Assembly: GCA_035495315.1 (NCBI GenBank)
Contig: DATJGF010000167.1
Coordinates: forward strand, 1-62,297
Source of the DNA: DATJGF01 sp035495315
GTDB lineage: Bacteria > Verrucomicrobiota > Verrucomicrobiia > Limisphaerales > UBA8199
DNA: 62,297 nucleotides
Direction: 5' to 3'
Shown: positions 16,128-26,311 of the stretch, in pieces
Numbering within the stretch: position 1 is the first letter of the stretch
Layout of the letters: each line of letters begins with the position of its first letter
The notes under the pieces: model-generated
The model's input: the letters and a program-made list of their open reading frames with translations, nothing else
What the model was told of the DNA's origin: nothing
Databases searched by the model: none
Translations under genes and position numbers: made by a program

Positions 16128-17804
16128 ATGAATGGACCCAGCCAAATCTTCAAAGCCGCGCCGGAAGCAGCGTTGTTCATTGCGCTGGCTTTCGGCCACG
16201 CGCTGGGACGGCTGAAATTTCGCGGTTTCAGCCTGGGAGGCGTGGCGGGTTGCCTTGTGGTTGCGCTGATTGTGGGACAAATAACCGGCATCGTGTTGCC
16301 TGAAGCCGTCAAAGGGGTTTGTTTCGCGCTATTCATCTATGCGGTCGGGTTTAAGAGCGGGCCGGAGTTTTTCGGCGGTCTAAATCGTTCGTCGTTGAAG
16401 CTGGTCGCCTCTTCGGTAGTTCAGTGTGCGACGGCTTTTGCGACGGTCATCCTTTTGGCGCGAGCTTGTCAATTCGGGAAAGGTTTCAGTGCGGGGCTTG
16501 GGGCGGGAGCCCTGACTCAAACCGCGATGCTCGGAACGGCCGGGGATGCACTGTCGCGGTTGGGATTGGAACCGGACAAGCTCGAGCAGTTAAGCAGCCA
16601 GATGGCGGTTGGCTTTGCTATCACCTATGTGTTTGGCACCGTCGGCGTAATCATTTTCTTGCGCAGCTTCGCGCCACGATTATTGGGTGTGGACCCTAAA
16701 CGCGCGGCGAGAGAACTCGCAGATGAGCTTGGTGGGGCGTTTAGCGCGGGCAACAACTCTACTCGCTTTGTGCCGGTGGTGGCACGAGCCTTCCAGGTCG
16801 AAGCCGGTTCGGTCTCGAGTGTAGGAGAACTGAGCAAGAGATTCGACCGTGCTTCGATCGAGCGCATTGTACGCGATGAGAAACTGGTGCAGCCGAAAGC
16901 TGAGGTAGTTCTCCAGGCGGGTGATGTGGTGGGAATTGCGGGACGTTTGGAGGCGGTGCTGGAAGCGGGCAAACTGGTAGGCCGCGAAGTCGAGAACCGC
17001 GAAGCACTGTCGTTTGAGGCGAAGGCTGTCACCGTAATCATTACAGAAAAGAGTTTGATTGGGCGTAGCCTGGCGGAGGTGCGTAAGCTGCTTGGGGAGG
17101 AAAATCTTCAGGGCGTTTATCTTTCGGGCTTGAAAAGACAGGGATTGGCTTTGCCGATCCTCGAGGGAACGGAGGTGCGGCGGGGCGATGTCATGGAACT
17201 AGTGGGGCGTCCTGAGGAAGTAGATCGCGTCGCAGCACTGATCGGCTCAGCCGACACGAGCGAGGGCAGGAGCGATCTTGCCTTTCATGCGCTGGCAATC
17301 GCGCTCGGCATGTTGGTTGGGTCCCTTTCCGTAGCAATTGGGGGCCTCCCCTTGACTCTGGGCATTGGTGGCGGGGTGCTGACTGCGGGCCTGCTGTTCG
17401 GTTGGTTGCACGCACGCTGTCCGATAGTTGGTGGATTGCCCGGGCCGGCGCAGTGGGTGCTCTCCGAGTTGGGCCTGAGCGCGTTCGCAGCAGCTGTCGG
17501 TTTGGCGGCCGGCCCAAAAGCGATAATCGCCATTCAAGAACACGGCATCGGATTGTTATTGGCAGGGGCTGCCGTGACCTTGGTGCCCTTGATTGTGGCG
17601 CTTGGCTTCGGGCGCCTGGTGTTGCAGCTGCATCCAGTCATCCTGCTTGGAGCCCTTTGCGGTGGCCAAACCGTGGCTGCCGCCTTAAGCGCGGTCAACG
17701 AAGATTCCGCCAGCACCATTCCGGTGCTTGGCTTCACCGTCACCTATGCAGTTTCAAACGTCCTCCTGGCTTTGGGTGGGCCAGTGATCGTGGCTTTGAC
17801 TTGA
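16128..17804 (+). CDS. aspT: Aspartate:alanine antiporter family protein
   Basis: This 558-residue protein has the AAE (aspartate-alanine exchanger) layout: about five membrane segments, two central TrkA-C-like domains in the cytoplasm (about residues 200-295 and 295-375, each with a 'GdvveivGr'-like turn, e.g. AGDVVGIAGR and RGDVMELVGR), then another membrane half. Paired half motifs FKSGPEFFG and the later GLAAGPKAI are in keeping with the family. In the operon it would import aspartate released by the asparaginase. The substrate is assigned by context and family, since related members carry other substrates. Confidence 0.85.
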   Translation: MNGPSQIFKAAPEAALFIALAFGHALGRLKFRGFSLGGVAGCLVVALIVGQITGIVLPEAVKGVCFALFIYAVGFKSGPEFFGGLNRSSLKLVASSVVQCATAFATVILLARACQFGKGFSAGLGAGALTQTAMLGTAGDALSRLGLEPDKLEQLSSQMAVGFAITYVFGTVGVIIFLRSFAPRLLGVDPKRAARELADELGGAFSAGNNSTRFVPVVARAFQVEAGSVSSVGELSKRFDRASIERIVRDEKLVQPKAEVVLQAGDVVGIAGRLEAVLEAGKLVGREVENREALSFEAKAVTVIITEKSLIGRSLAEVRKLLGEENLQGVYLSGLKRQGLALPILEGTEVRRGDVMELVGRPEEVDRVAALIGSADTSEGRSDLAFHALAIALGMLVGSLSVAIGGLPLTLGIGGGVLTAGLLFGWLHARCPIVGGLPGPAQWVLSELGLSAFAAAVGLAAGPKAIIAIQEHGIGLLLAGAAVTLVPLIVALGFGRLVLQLHPVILLGALCGGQTVAAALSAVNEDSASTIPVLGFTVTYAVSNVLLALGGPVIVALT

Positions 17805-17838
17805 ATTGCGGCGAACTAATAAATCAACAGACGCTAAG

Positions 17839-18873
17839 ATGAACTGGAGACATGTTGGTCCATTCCGGATCGGTTTGGTGACGAGCTCAGTATTTGCAGT
17901 TTTGCTCTCGGTTGCCGCGCAGGCGCAAACCGGCTTGCCATCAGGGCAAACGCTGGAGGGTCTTGCGAAAGAGGCGCACGCAAAATTTAAAGAAGATAAC
18001 AGCGGGAAAAACGCAGATTATATCCCGGCACTGGCCAAAGTGCCCAGTCACCTGTTTGGTCTCACGATTGTGACGGTGGACGGCAAAGTAATTAGTGTGG
18101 GCGATGTGGACTATTCGTTTTCGATGCAGTCATGCTCGAAGGTATTCACGATGTGCCTGGTAATGCAGGAATCAGGGGACAAAGCCATTTACGAGAAAGT
18201 GAGCGTCGAACCAACGGGGGAGAGGTTCAATTCGATCGTCGCCATCGAAGAAGGCGATGGGCGCGCTGACAATCCGTTCGTCAATCCCGGTGCGATCGCG
18301 ACTGTCAGCCTGGTAAAAGCAACCAGCGCGCAGGATCGTTGGGACAAGATTATTGGCTGTTACAACAAATTTGCCGGCGAAAAACTTTCAGTGCTGGACG
18401 ACATCTACAAGTCCGAGGCGGAGACGAACTTCCGGAATCGCGGGATCGCGCACATCCTTTACAACTCGGGCCATCTGTATGCCGAACCACTGGAGTGCAC
18501 CGACGTATACACGAAGCAATGTTCGGTGGGAGTCACCTGCAAACAACTGGCCGTGATGGGGAGCGTACTGGCAAACCATGGAATCAACCCGGTAACGAAG
18601 GAACGATGCCTCGAGGCTAAGTACGTCCCAAAAGTCCTCGCGGTAATGACGATTGCGGGATTTTATGACGGCTCGGGCGCATGGGCCTGGAACGCGGGGT
18701 TACCGGCAAAGACGGGTGTGGGCGGAGGGATCGTGGCGGTAGTGCCGGGCCGTATGGCGATAGCCGGATTCGCGCCGCCTCTCGATAAATTCGGCAACAG
18801 CGTCCGCGCCCAGGAAGCGATTCGCTACCTCGCGGAACAACTCGATTTGAGCATTTTCGGTTCTTCCAAATGA
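17839..18873 (+). CDS. glsA: Exported glutaminase A
   Basis: The 344-residue protein is a serine-dependent beta-lactamase-fold glutaminase (QSCSKVFTM with the Ser-x-x-Lys pair, NPFVNPGAIA, and a late KTGVGGGIVAVVPGR). Starting at ATG 17839 gives a clear signal peptide ending at AAQAQT; a TTG at 17806 would put eleven extra polar residues before it and is less likely. Most bacterial GlsA proteins are cytoplasmic, so export is unusual and parallels the exported asparaginase two genes upstream. It yields glutamate and ammonia from external glutamine. Confidence 0.9.
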   Translation: MNWRHVGPFRIGLVTSSVFAVLLSVAAQAQTGLPSGQTLEGLAKEAHAKFKEDNSGKNADYIPALAKVPSHLFGLTIVTVDGKVISVGDVDYSFSMQSCSKVFTMCLVMQESGDKAIYEKVSVEPTGERFNSIVAIEEGDGRADNPFVNPGAIATVSLVKATSAQDRWDKIIGCYNKFAGEKLSVLDDIYKSEAETNFRNRGIAHILYNSGHLYAEPLECTDVYTKQCSVGVTCKQLAVMGSVLANHGINPVTKERCLEAKYVPKVLAVMTIAGFYDGSGAWAWNAGLPAKTGVGGGIVAVVPGRMAIAGFAPPLDKFGNSVRAQEAIRYLAEQLDLSIFGSSK

Positions 18874-18903
18874 CCCAGAAACACTAACCATTAGCGCATT
18901 ATC

Positions 18904-20361
18904 ATGAGAACCACCAAAAGATTGACGATCGCGATAACGTTGCTGGCGGCGGGAACGATCGCGGCAGCCGCTCAGGACTCGGAGTTGGAGCAGCTGAAGA
19001 ACACGATGAAGGCGATGGAACAACAGATGGAGCAGATGAAGCAGAAGATTGCCGATCTGGAACGGGCGAAACCAGTAGCGCCAACTCCAGCAGGCACTAA
19101 TACGCTCGAAGCGAGCTCCAAATCGATACAAACTCTGGAGAAGGTCGCCGCGGGTGAGCAGGTATCCCAGAAAAGCCCGGTGACCTATCGCGAGACCTTG
19201 AATGACCAACAAGAGGCCGCTTCACGCCCAAAGGATTATACCCTCGACCCGACCTATCGCGGCTTTGTCCCTGTGCCGAACACCCCGGCGTTGATCAAAT
19301 TTAATGCCAAGCCTCACGTGGATTTTACCTGGGATAACAAGAATGCCGGGAACCAGAACCGGTTCGTGCCGGCAGTGTTCCCCCTTCATGGGGAACCGAC
19401 TTATGGCGGAGGTGAGCAATTCCACGCCAACGCGAACGCGACCCAACTGAAACTGGATGTGCGCGCCCCCGAGATGCCGGGCGACTTCCGGTTTTACTAC
19501 CAGAACGACTTTTTCGGCTCGGGCTCGGATACCGGCGACATGAAGTACCGGGTCCAGCATCTTTACGGGCAGTTGTACGGGTTCAAGGCGGGCTTCACCT
19601 ACGGCGTGTGGGAAGACCCGGACAGCTGGCCGGATACTGTAGATTATGAAGGGCCCAATGCGGTTATCTTCTCGCGGCGTCCCGTCGCCCAGTACACGCA
19701 CTCCTGGAATGAGAACTGGAATTCGACCGTTGGCGTGGAGAAACCGGATATCTTTGTCGATCTAAATTCCGGTCCCAATCCCGGCACCACACAGCTCACC
19801 GCAATGCCGGATCTGGGCTTCAACACGCGCTACGAAAAGGAGGGGCTGGGCCATTTCCAATTCAGCACGATCTTCCGTGATCTCGGGGCAAAAGATGCAC
19901 TGGGAGAGAGCCATCACGTGTTCGGCTGGGGGGTGAACCTGAGCGCAAACATTGATATTACCAAGAAAGACTATCTACAATTTCTGGGTGTTTACGGCGA
20001 GGGCGTCGGCGGTATGGGCAATGATACCAGTTTCTTGAACAGCGACGCGGCGTTTGGTACTGACGGCAGCCTCCACGCGCTGCCTTACTGGAGCGCATCC
20101 ACCGGGTTCACACACCGCTGGAACAGCCAGTTCCGCTCGACGATTACGTATGGATACGTTGACCTGTCTAACACTTTCGGGCAAGACCCGACTTTCTATC
20201 ACACCAGTCACTACGCCAGCGCCAATTTGATCTGGCAGCTGCGCAAGCGGCTCAGCGTTGGTCTGGAAGGGCTCTACGGTTTCAAAGAAGCGCGCAATGG
20301 AATTGACAGTGGCGACCACTGGCGTGTGCAATTGGGCATGGTGTATTCGCTCTTTGACTGA
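18904..20361 (+). CDS. DcaP-like outer-membrane porin with coiled-coil N terminus
   Basis: A signal peptide ending at AAAAQD is followed by a heptad coiled coil (about 22-60, LEQLKNTMKAMEQQMEQMKQ) and a beta-barrel of about 380 residues with alternating hydrophobic strands and an aromatic C terminus ending in F-D. The layout and pieces such as GFVPVPNT and FTWDNKNAGN fit the DcaP trimeric porin family, which passes small acidic solutes. It is 30 bases past glsA, so it is the likely outer-membrane entry route for the amino-acid operon. Confidence 0.82.
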   Translation: MRTTKRLTIAITLLAAGTIAAAAQDSELEQLKNTMKAMEQQMEQMKQKIADLERAKPVAPTPAGTNTLEASSKSIQTLEKVAAGEQVSQKSPVTYRETLNDQQEAASRPKDYTLDPTYRGFVPVPNTPALIKFNAKPHVDFTWDNKNAGNQNRFVPAVFPLHGEPTYGGGEQFHANANATQLKLDVRAPEMPGDFRFYYQNDFFGSGSDTGDMKYRVQHLYGQLYGFKAGFTYGVWEDPDSWPDTVDYEGPNAVIFSRRPVAQYTHSWNENWNSTVGVEKPDIFVDLNSGPNPGTTQLTAMPDLGFNTRYEKEGLGHFQFSTIFRDLGAKDALGESHHVFGWGVNLSANIDITKKDYLQFLGVYGEGVGGMGNDTSFLNSDAAFGTDGSLHALPYWSASTGFTHRWNSQFRSTITYGYVDLSNTFGQDPTFYHTSHYASANLIWQLRKRLSVGLEGLYGFKEARNGIDSGDHWRVQLGMVYSLFD

Positions 20362-20413
20362 ATGCCTGCAATTCGCCAAAAAGACCGGACCCCAACTTTA
20401 CTAACCTAAGCAA

Positions 20414-21583
20414 ATGAAAAAACTGAACCTTCACACCTCCATCAGCCTCTCGGTCCTGGGAGCTGCGGCGGCATTGGCCCTTTTTGGCTGCGGTAAGCAA
20501 GCCCAAGCGCCGTTGCCACCGCCGATTGTTCAAGTGGCCGATGTCGTCGCAACTAATGCCCCCATGGCGACAGAAATCATCGGCCAAGTGGACTCGCCGC
20601 AAAATGTCGAAATCCGGGCCCGGGTGGAAGCCTTTGTGGACAAGCTGCTCTTCACTGAGGGCACCGAGGTGAAGGACGGCGATGCCCTCTTCAAATTGGA
20701 TGACAAGCCATATCTACAACGTGTCGATGCGGCCAAGGGCGGTTTGGCCCAGGCCAAAGCCGCGTTGAATAAATACGAAAAGGATGTCGCCCGCCTTAAA
20801 CCGCTTGCTGAAAAACGCGCAGTACCCCAGCAGGACCTGGATAATGCGCTGGCTTCGGTCGAAGTGGGCAAGGCGGACGTACTTTCAGCCGAGGCGCGCA
20901 TGGAATTTGCGACGCTCGAACTGAGTTACTGCGATGTGCGCGCCCCCATTTCAGGCTTAATTGGCGGAAAACAGGTATCGATGGGCGACCTGGTCGGTAA
21001 AGGGCAACCGACGCTTTTGGTAACGATCTCGACGCTGGATCCGATGTGGTTCTATTGCAGCGTGAGCGAAGTCGAATACCTGAAGGCCGACGCGGAAGCG
21101 CAGCGCACCGGCAAGCGGGTACGCGACTTGCCTATCACATTGATCCTGGCGGATGGGTCGGTGCATCCCGAGAAAGGCAAACTTGTCTTCATTGACCGCG
21201 CAGTGGACGTGAAGACAGGCACGCTTCGAGTTAGAGCGGAGTTCCCAAACCCGGCGAAGCTGCTTCGGCCCGGCATGTTCGGCCGCATCAAGGTGGACCT
21301 GGGAGTGAGACCCGATAGCATTCTGGTCCCGGAACGCGCGGTAGCCGAATTGCAGGGGAAGAACTTCGTATGGGTGGTAGCTCAAGACAACAAGACCTCC
21401 CAACGCCCCATCAAGGTCGGTTCACAATTTGGCGAGAACCTGATGGTTTTAGAAGGCCTCAAGGCCGGTGAGCGCATCGTGGTCGAGGGGCTGCAAAAAG
21501 TCCGCGAGGGCGCTCAGGTTCAGCCGATGACTGCCACCCAGTTGGCCCAGGCCAACACCACGGCCCCACCGGCGAAGGAGTAA
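20414..21583 (+). CDS. RND efflux periplasmic adaptor (AcrA/MexA family)
   Basis: The 389-residue protein has a lipoprotein signal with lipobox LFGC (C26), a lipoyl-like segment (VEIRARVEAFVDKLLFTEG), a coiled-coil hairpin (about 95-165) and the barrel and membrane-proximal domains ending in GERIVVEGLQKVREG. It bridges the pump at 21590 and the outer-membrane channel at 24751. The three genes are a few bases apart or overlap, a standard tripartite operon. Confidence 0.93.
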   Translation: MKKLNLHTSISLSVLGAAAALALFGCGKQAQAPLPPPIVQVADVVATNAPMATEIIGQVDSPQNVEIRARVEAFVDKLLFTEGTEVKDGDALFKLDDKPYLQRVDAAKGGLAQAKAALNKYEKDVARLKPLAEKRAVPQQDLDNALASVEVGKADVLSAEARMEFATLELSYCDVRAPISGLIGGKQVSMGDLVGKGQPTLLVTISTLDPMWFYCSVSEVEYLKADAEAQRTGKRVRDLPITLILADGSVHPEKGKLVFIDRAVDVKTGTLRVRAEFPNPAKLLRPGMFGRIKVDLGVRPDSILVPERAVAELQGKNFVWVVAQDNKTSQRPIKVGSQFGENLMVLEGLKAGERIVVEGLQKVREGAQVQPMTATQLAQANTTAPPAKE

Positions 21584-21589
21584 TGTCAT

Positions 21590-24500
21590 ATGGCTGATTT
21601 TTTCATCCGACGCCCGATTGTGGCGATGGTCATCGCCATCCTGACGGTGATCGTGGGACTGATCACCCTTAAACGTCTGCCCATTTCCGAATACCCGCCG
21701 GTGAGCCCGACGATGATCCAGGTCACGACCACCTATCGCGGGGCCGCGGCCGAGGCGGTCATGGAGTCAGTCGCGACGCCGATAGAATCGAAGGTCAACG
21801 GCGTCGACAAGCTTCTCTACATGCAATCGTTTAATGCCAACGACGGCAAGCTGACGCTCAACGTTTATTTCGACGTAGGCACCGACGTGGACATCATGCA
21901 GGTCAACACCCAAAACCGTGTTGGCCAGGCCGAAGCCCAGTTGCCGGACGCGGTCAAAAAGGAAGGTGTGGTAGTTAACCGCTCCAGCCCGGACATCCTC
22001 ATGGTGGTTGCGCTCTCTTCACCGAAGGGCACTTACGACGCGATTTTCCTCGGCAATTACTGCGACATTAACCTGGTCGACGCCATCAAACGCGTACGCG
22101 GGGTCGGCGACGTGAAGAACTTCACCGCCCAGGATTACACCATGCGCATTTGGTTGCGCCCCGATAAGCTCGCTTCGCTGGGCATCACGCCATCGGACAT
22201 CCAGAACGCGATCAAGGAGCAAAACGCACAATCGCCCGCTGGTCGCATCGGGGCCGAACCGGCGCCAACCGGCCAAGAGAGCCAGTTCAATGTCCGCGCG
22301 CTCGGTTTATTGAAGGATCCCAAGGAGTTCGAGCAGATTATCATCCGTTCCAATCCGGATGGCTCGCAAGTAAAAGTCAAGGACGTCGGCCGCGTTGAAC
22401 TGGGTGCGCAGACTTATGATTTGCGCGCGCGGTTGAACAAAGCCCCTGCCGGCGCGATCGGCATTTATCTGGCACCGGGCGCCAACGCGATCGAAACGGC
22501 GGATAATGTGAAGAAGATCCTCAGTGCTGCCAAGGAGCGCTTTCCGGCGGACATGGATTACGACATTACGCTCGACTCGACGCTCCCCATTAAGGCGTCG
22601 ATGGAAGAAATCGTTCACACGTTGTTCGAAGCGGTGGTCCTGGTCCTGATTGTCGTCTATGTGTTTTTACAGAGCTTCCGCGCGACAATTATTCCGATGT
22701 GCACGGTGCCTGTGTCCTTGCTGGGTGCCTTCATCATGTTCCCGGTGCTGGGTTTCAGCGTGAACGTGCTGACCATGTTCGGCCTGGTGCTGGCGATCGG
22801 CATTGTGGTCGACGACGCGATCGTAGTGGTCGAGGCTGTGCAGCACCACATCGAACATGGCAAAGATCCGGTCGAAGCGACCAAGCAGGCTATGAAGGAG
22901 GTCTCGGGCCCGGTGGTAGCGATCGGCCTGGTGTTGTGCGCAGTATTTGTGCCGGTGGCCTTTATGGGGGGCGTCACCGGCAAGCTTTATAGTCAATTCG
23001 CGCTGACGATCGCCGTCGCGGTTGTATTCTCCGTCATTAACGCGCTAACACTCAGTCCTGCACTATCTGCCATGCTGTTGAAGAAACCCAAGCCCGGACG
23101 CGGGCCGATCACGGCTTTTTTTAAGGGATTCAACAAGACCTTCGATTGGCTTAGCACCCGTTATGGAGGGATTGTCGGCGGGCTGTGTCGCAAAGCGGGC
23201 TTTTCGATGTTGTTGATCGTGTTTGTGGTTGGAGGCATTTGGATCACCGGAAAGTTTGTCCCCGGCGGTTTCATTCCAGATGAGGACAAAGGCTACCTGT
23301 TCGTAGCGGTGGAATTGCCAGAGGGCGCATCGCTCCAGCGCACCGACGCAGTGCTTAAGCAAGTCGAAAACATTGTCGGGAGCACCAAAGGCGTTCGCTC
23401 TGCCGTAGCTCTGGCAGGCATGAACATTCTCAATTCACTCAACTTTCCGAATGCGGCGCTGATGTTCGTAGGTCTGGAGCCGTGGGAGGAGCGCAAGTCG
23501 CCCGAGTTGCACGCCAGCGCGTTGGCGCGCGAGTGGAATAAGAAATTCTATACCATTCCGGGGGCGCGCGCTTTCTCATTTGGGCCGCCGCCGTTGCCGG
23601 GCTATGGCAACGTATCCGGGTTCAGTATGCAACTGCAGGACCGCTCGGGAGGCAGCATCGAGCAATTGGCTGGGTATGTGCAGCAGTTGACGGCTGCGGT
23701 TTCCAAGCGGCCGGAGATCGGTCGCGCCAGCACCACATTCAACCCGGCTACTCCACAGGTGAAGGTGGAGTTAGACCGAGAAAAAGCGCGCACCTTGGGT
23801 GTGCCGGTGGACAGCATCTTTGCGACGTTGCAGACCTATTTGAGCGGTCTCTACGTGAACGACTTCGTCCGTTTCGGCCGGGTTTACAAAGTGTTCTTGC
23901 AAGCAGAGTCCCAATTCACCGGCAAGCCGGACGACATCGGCCAGTTCTATGTCCGCAACAACGATGGACAAATGGTGCCGCTGAGCACGCTGGTTAAGGT
24001 TAGCAAAATGTCCGGGCCAAATGTCGTGACTCGGTTCAATCTGTACAATGCAGCGGAGATCATGGGGGCGCCAGCTCCTGGTTACAGCTCCGGTCAGGCG
24101 ATCCAGGCAATCCAGGAGGTCATGAAGACGCTCCCCAGCGAAGTGGGTTACGAATGGTCCGGGCTGACGCTGCAGGAGAAGAAATCCGAAGGCCAGGCGC
24201 CGATCATTTTTGGCATGGCCGTGCTCTTCGTCTTCCTGTTGTTGGCGGCACAATATGAAAGCTGGAGTCTTCCCTTCTCGGTGCTGCTCGCCACACCGAC
24301 TGTGGTACTAGGCACTCTCATTGGCATGCTCGTACGGCATTTTGATCTCAACGTCTATGCCCAAATTGGTCTGGTCATGTTGATCGGGTTGGCGGCCAAG
24401 AACGCAATTCTCATCGTTGAATTTGCCAAAATGCGTCGCGAAGAAGGAAAGGAAATCCTCGATGCCGCGGTCGAGGGTTCAAAGCTGCGTCTACGACCAA

Positions 24501-24751
24501 TCCTTATGACCTCGTTTGCATTCATTCTCGGGTGCGTGCCGCTGATGCTGGCGACCGGATCCGGTGCGGCCTCCCGAAGCACGATGGGCACCGGGGTCGT
24601 CTATGGCATGACGATCGCGACGGTTATAGGTCTGTTTATTATTCCTGTCTGCTACGTGTTTGTACAGCGGCTGTCGGAAGGCAAGCAGGGACCAAAACCG
24701 AGCGCCGAAGTCCCAGTCGTTACTACCGAGGAAGAGATAGGAGCGCATTAA
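21590..24751 (+). CDS. RND multidrug efflux pump, HAE1 family (AcrB/MexB-like)
   Basis: At 1053 residues it has the full length of HAE1 pumps: N-terminal FFIRRPIVAMVIAI, two large periplasmic loops, twelve membrane segments, and the proton-relay Asp pair in IGIVVDDAIVVVE (TM4). The TM6-TM7 and TM11-TM12 regions (GLAAKNAILIVEFA) are intact. It exports hydrophobic or amphiphilic compounds with proton influx. The stop codon TAA shares one base with the ATG of the outer-membrane factor gene. Confidence 0.95.
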   Translation: MADFFIRRPIVAMVIAILTVIVGLITLKRLPISEYPPVSPTMIQVTTTYRGAAAEAVMESVATPIESKVNGVDKLLYMQSFNANDGKLTLNVYFDVGTDVDIMQVNTQNRVGQAEAQLPDAVKKEGVVVNRSSPDILMVVALSSPKGTYDAIFLGNYCDINLVDAIKRVRGVGDVKNFTAQDYTMRIWLRPDKLASLGITPSDIQNAIKEQNAQSPAGRIGAEPAPTGQESQFNVRALGLLKDPKEFEQIIIRSNPDGSQVKVKDVGRVELGAQTYDLRARLNKAPAGAIGIYLAPGANAIETADNVKKILSAAKERFPADMDYDITLDSTLPIKASMEEIVHTLFEAVVLVLIVVYVFLQSFRATIIPMCTVPVSLLGAFIMFPVLGFSVNVLTMFGLVLAIGIVVDDAIVVVEAVQHHIEHGKDPVEATKQAMKEVSGPVVAIGLVLCAVFVPVAFMGGVTGKLYSQFALTIAVAVVFSVINALTLSPALSAMLLKKPKPGRGPITAFFKGFNKTFDWLSTRYGGIVGGLCRKAGFSMLLIVFVVGGIWITGKFVPGGFIPDEDKGYLFVAVELPEGASLQRTDAVLKQVENIVGSTKGVRSAVALAGMNILNSLNFPNAALMFVGLEPWEERKSPELHASALAREWNKKFYTIPGARAFSFGPPPLPGYGNVSGFSMQLQDRSGGSIEQLAGYVQQLTAAVSKRPEIGRASTTFNPATPQVKVELDREKARTLGVPVDSIFATLQTYLSGLYVNDFVRFGRVYKVFLQAESQFTGKPDDIGQFYVRNNDGQMVPLSTLVKVSKMSGPNVVTRFNLYNAAEIMGAPAPGYSSGQAIQAIQEVMKTLPSEVGYEWSGLTLQEKKSEGQAPIIFGMAVLFVFLLLAAQYESWSLPFSVLLATPTVVLGTLIGMLVRHFDLNVYAQIGLVMLIGLAAKNAILIVEFAKMRREEGKEILDAAVEGSKLRLRPILMTSFAFILGCVPLMLATGSGAASRSTMGTGVVYGMTIATVIGLFIIPVCYVFVQRLSEGKQGPKPSAEVPVVTTEEEIGAH

Positions 24752-26223
24752 TGAATACGAGGAACCCCTGTTATAGCGTCCTGCAGACGAGCGCCTGGAT
24801 CACAGGCATCCTGATCACCGGTTGTGCGGTTGGTCCGGACTACAAACGGCCGTCCGTTGATACGCCGAGCACCTACCGTCGCGCCGCCTCAGACACAAAT
24901 GTCACTTCCGAAGCGACCTCTCTGGGATACCTCGGCTGGTGGGAGGTCTTTAAAGATCCTCAACTCAATGCCTATCTAAGCGAAGGCCTCACGAATAGTT
25001 GGGATATCAAGATCGCGGCGGCGCGCATATTGCAAGCTGAAGCGAGCGCCCGCATCACGCGTTCGGAGTATTTCCCGACAATCAACGCCGGCGGTGATCT
25101 AGTCACCAGCCGTTCTTCTGAAAAGGGTCCGATCCCTATTCCTGCCGGGACCAACCCCCAAAGAACCTACGGAGATGTTTTTGTGTCGATGCCGGCCTAT
25201 GAAGTGGATCTGTGGGGGCGCATTCGCCGCGCCAACGAGGCCGCACGCGCGAATTTGCTGGCCACGGTTGAGGCGCAACATGTCGTGCGGCAAACGCTGG
25301 TCGCAGACATCACTACTGCATACCTGCAACTGCTGGAGCTCGATCTGGAGCTGAAGATCGCCCAGGAGACCCACAACGTCCGCACCAATTCCCTGGAGCT
25401 GACTCGTTCGCGTGAGCAAGGCGGAGTCGCCTCGGTGCAGGATGTGCATCAAGCGCGCATCCTGGTATATACCGCGGAAGCCGCCATTGCCGACATCGAG
25501 CGACGCATCGAGCAACAGGAAAATTTCTTTAGTATTTTGTTGGGGCGCAATCCCGGGCCGATCCAACGCGGCAGCCCGCTTGTCTCTCAGCAGTTGGAAG
25601 CCATGGTCCCCGCCGGTTTGCCTTCATCGCTGCTGGAGCGCCGGCCGGATATCCGCGTGGCCGAGCAACAGCTCGTCGCGGCCAATGCCGACATTGGCCA
25701 GGCCAAAGCGGCATTTTATCCGCAGCTCACGCTGACAGGCTTCTATGGGTATCAGACCGTCGCCCTCTCCGACCTGTTCAGTGCGCCGGCGCGGGCCTGG
25801 CAGTTCGGGCCGGCGGTAACGATGCCGCTGTTCACTGGAGGAAAGCTCAAAGGCAATCTCAAATTGACCGAGGCGCGTTTTACCGAGGCGGTGGCGAATT
25901 ATCAACGCGGCATTCAACAGGCATTCCGCGAGGTTTCTGATGGTCTGATCGCGTATCAACGCACGCAAGAATTTCGCGCGAAACAGGAGCTAAATACGCA
26001 GGCGCATCGTGATGCGAGCGCAACGGCAACTGATCGCTACGAGGGCGGCGTAACCAGCTATCTCGAAGTGCTCTACAACGAGCAGGAACTCTTCAGCGCT
26101 GAACTCAACCTCGCCCAGGCCCGGCTGAACGAACTGTTAAGCGTGGTTCAACTCTATCGCGCGCTGGGCGGTGGTTGGGAATCTGGGCCGCACGATCTGC
26201 AGGCCAACGCGACAACCCATTAA
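24751..26223 (+). CDS. RND outer-membrane channel lipoprotein (OprM/NodT family)
   Basis: The start at 24751 overlaps the pump stop by one base (TAATG) and gives a 490-residue protein with lipobox LITGC (C25) followed by AVGPDYKRP, the usual beginning of TolC-like factors of the NodT type. Two repeated long-helix/strand halves follow, with ERRPDIRVAEQQL at the midpoint and GGVTSYLEVL near the end. It completes the efflux trio. An open frame continuing upstream to 24532 belongs to antisense-like reading inside the pump gene and is not the start. Confidence 0.94.
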   Translation: MNTRNPCYSVLQTSAWITGILITGCAVGPDYKRPSVDTPSTYRRAASDTNVTSEATSLGYLGWWEVFKDPQLNAYLSEGLTNSWDIKIAAARILQAEASARITRSEYFPTINAGGDLVTSRSSEKGPIPIPAGTNPQRTYGDVFVSMPAYEVDLWGRIRRANEAARANLLATVEAQHVVRQTLVADITTAYLQLLELDLELKIAQETHNVRTNSLELTRSREQGGVASVQDVHQARILVYTAEAAIADIERRIEQQENFFSILLGRNPGPIQRGSPLVSQQLEAMVPAGLPSSLLERRPDIRVAEQQLVAANADIGQAKAAFYPQLTLTGFYGYQTVALSDLFSAPARAWQFGPAVTMPLFTGGKLKGNLKLTEARFTEAVANYQRGIQQAFREVSDGLIAYQRTQEFRAKQELNTQAHRDASATATDRYEGGVTSYLEVLYNEQELFSAELNLAQARLNELLSVVQLYRALGGGWESGPHDLQANATTH

Positions 26224-26301
26224 CTTCGAGACGGAACTAAACCACTAAACCAATCGCACTGCAGACAGTTCGGCGAAGGCCTAGCGGCCAGCAACTCTAT
26301 C

Positions 26302-26307
26302 AAAGGA
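26302..26307 (+). promoter_or_regulatory. Ribosome-binding site of the PPK2 gene
   Basis: AAAGGA lies four bases before the ATG at 26312. It supports this start and is one of the few clear purine-rich sites in a window where many genes lack one. Confidence 0.5.
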
Positions 26308-26311
26308 ACCT

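Noticed and set aside
22657..22996. Overlapping - strand frames rich in Thr/His inside the RND pump gene
   Set aside because: Antisense shadow of a membrane segment; composition follows the complementary strand.
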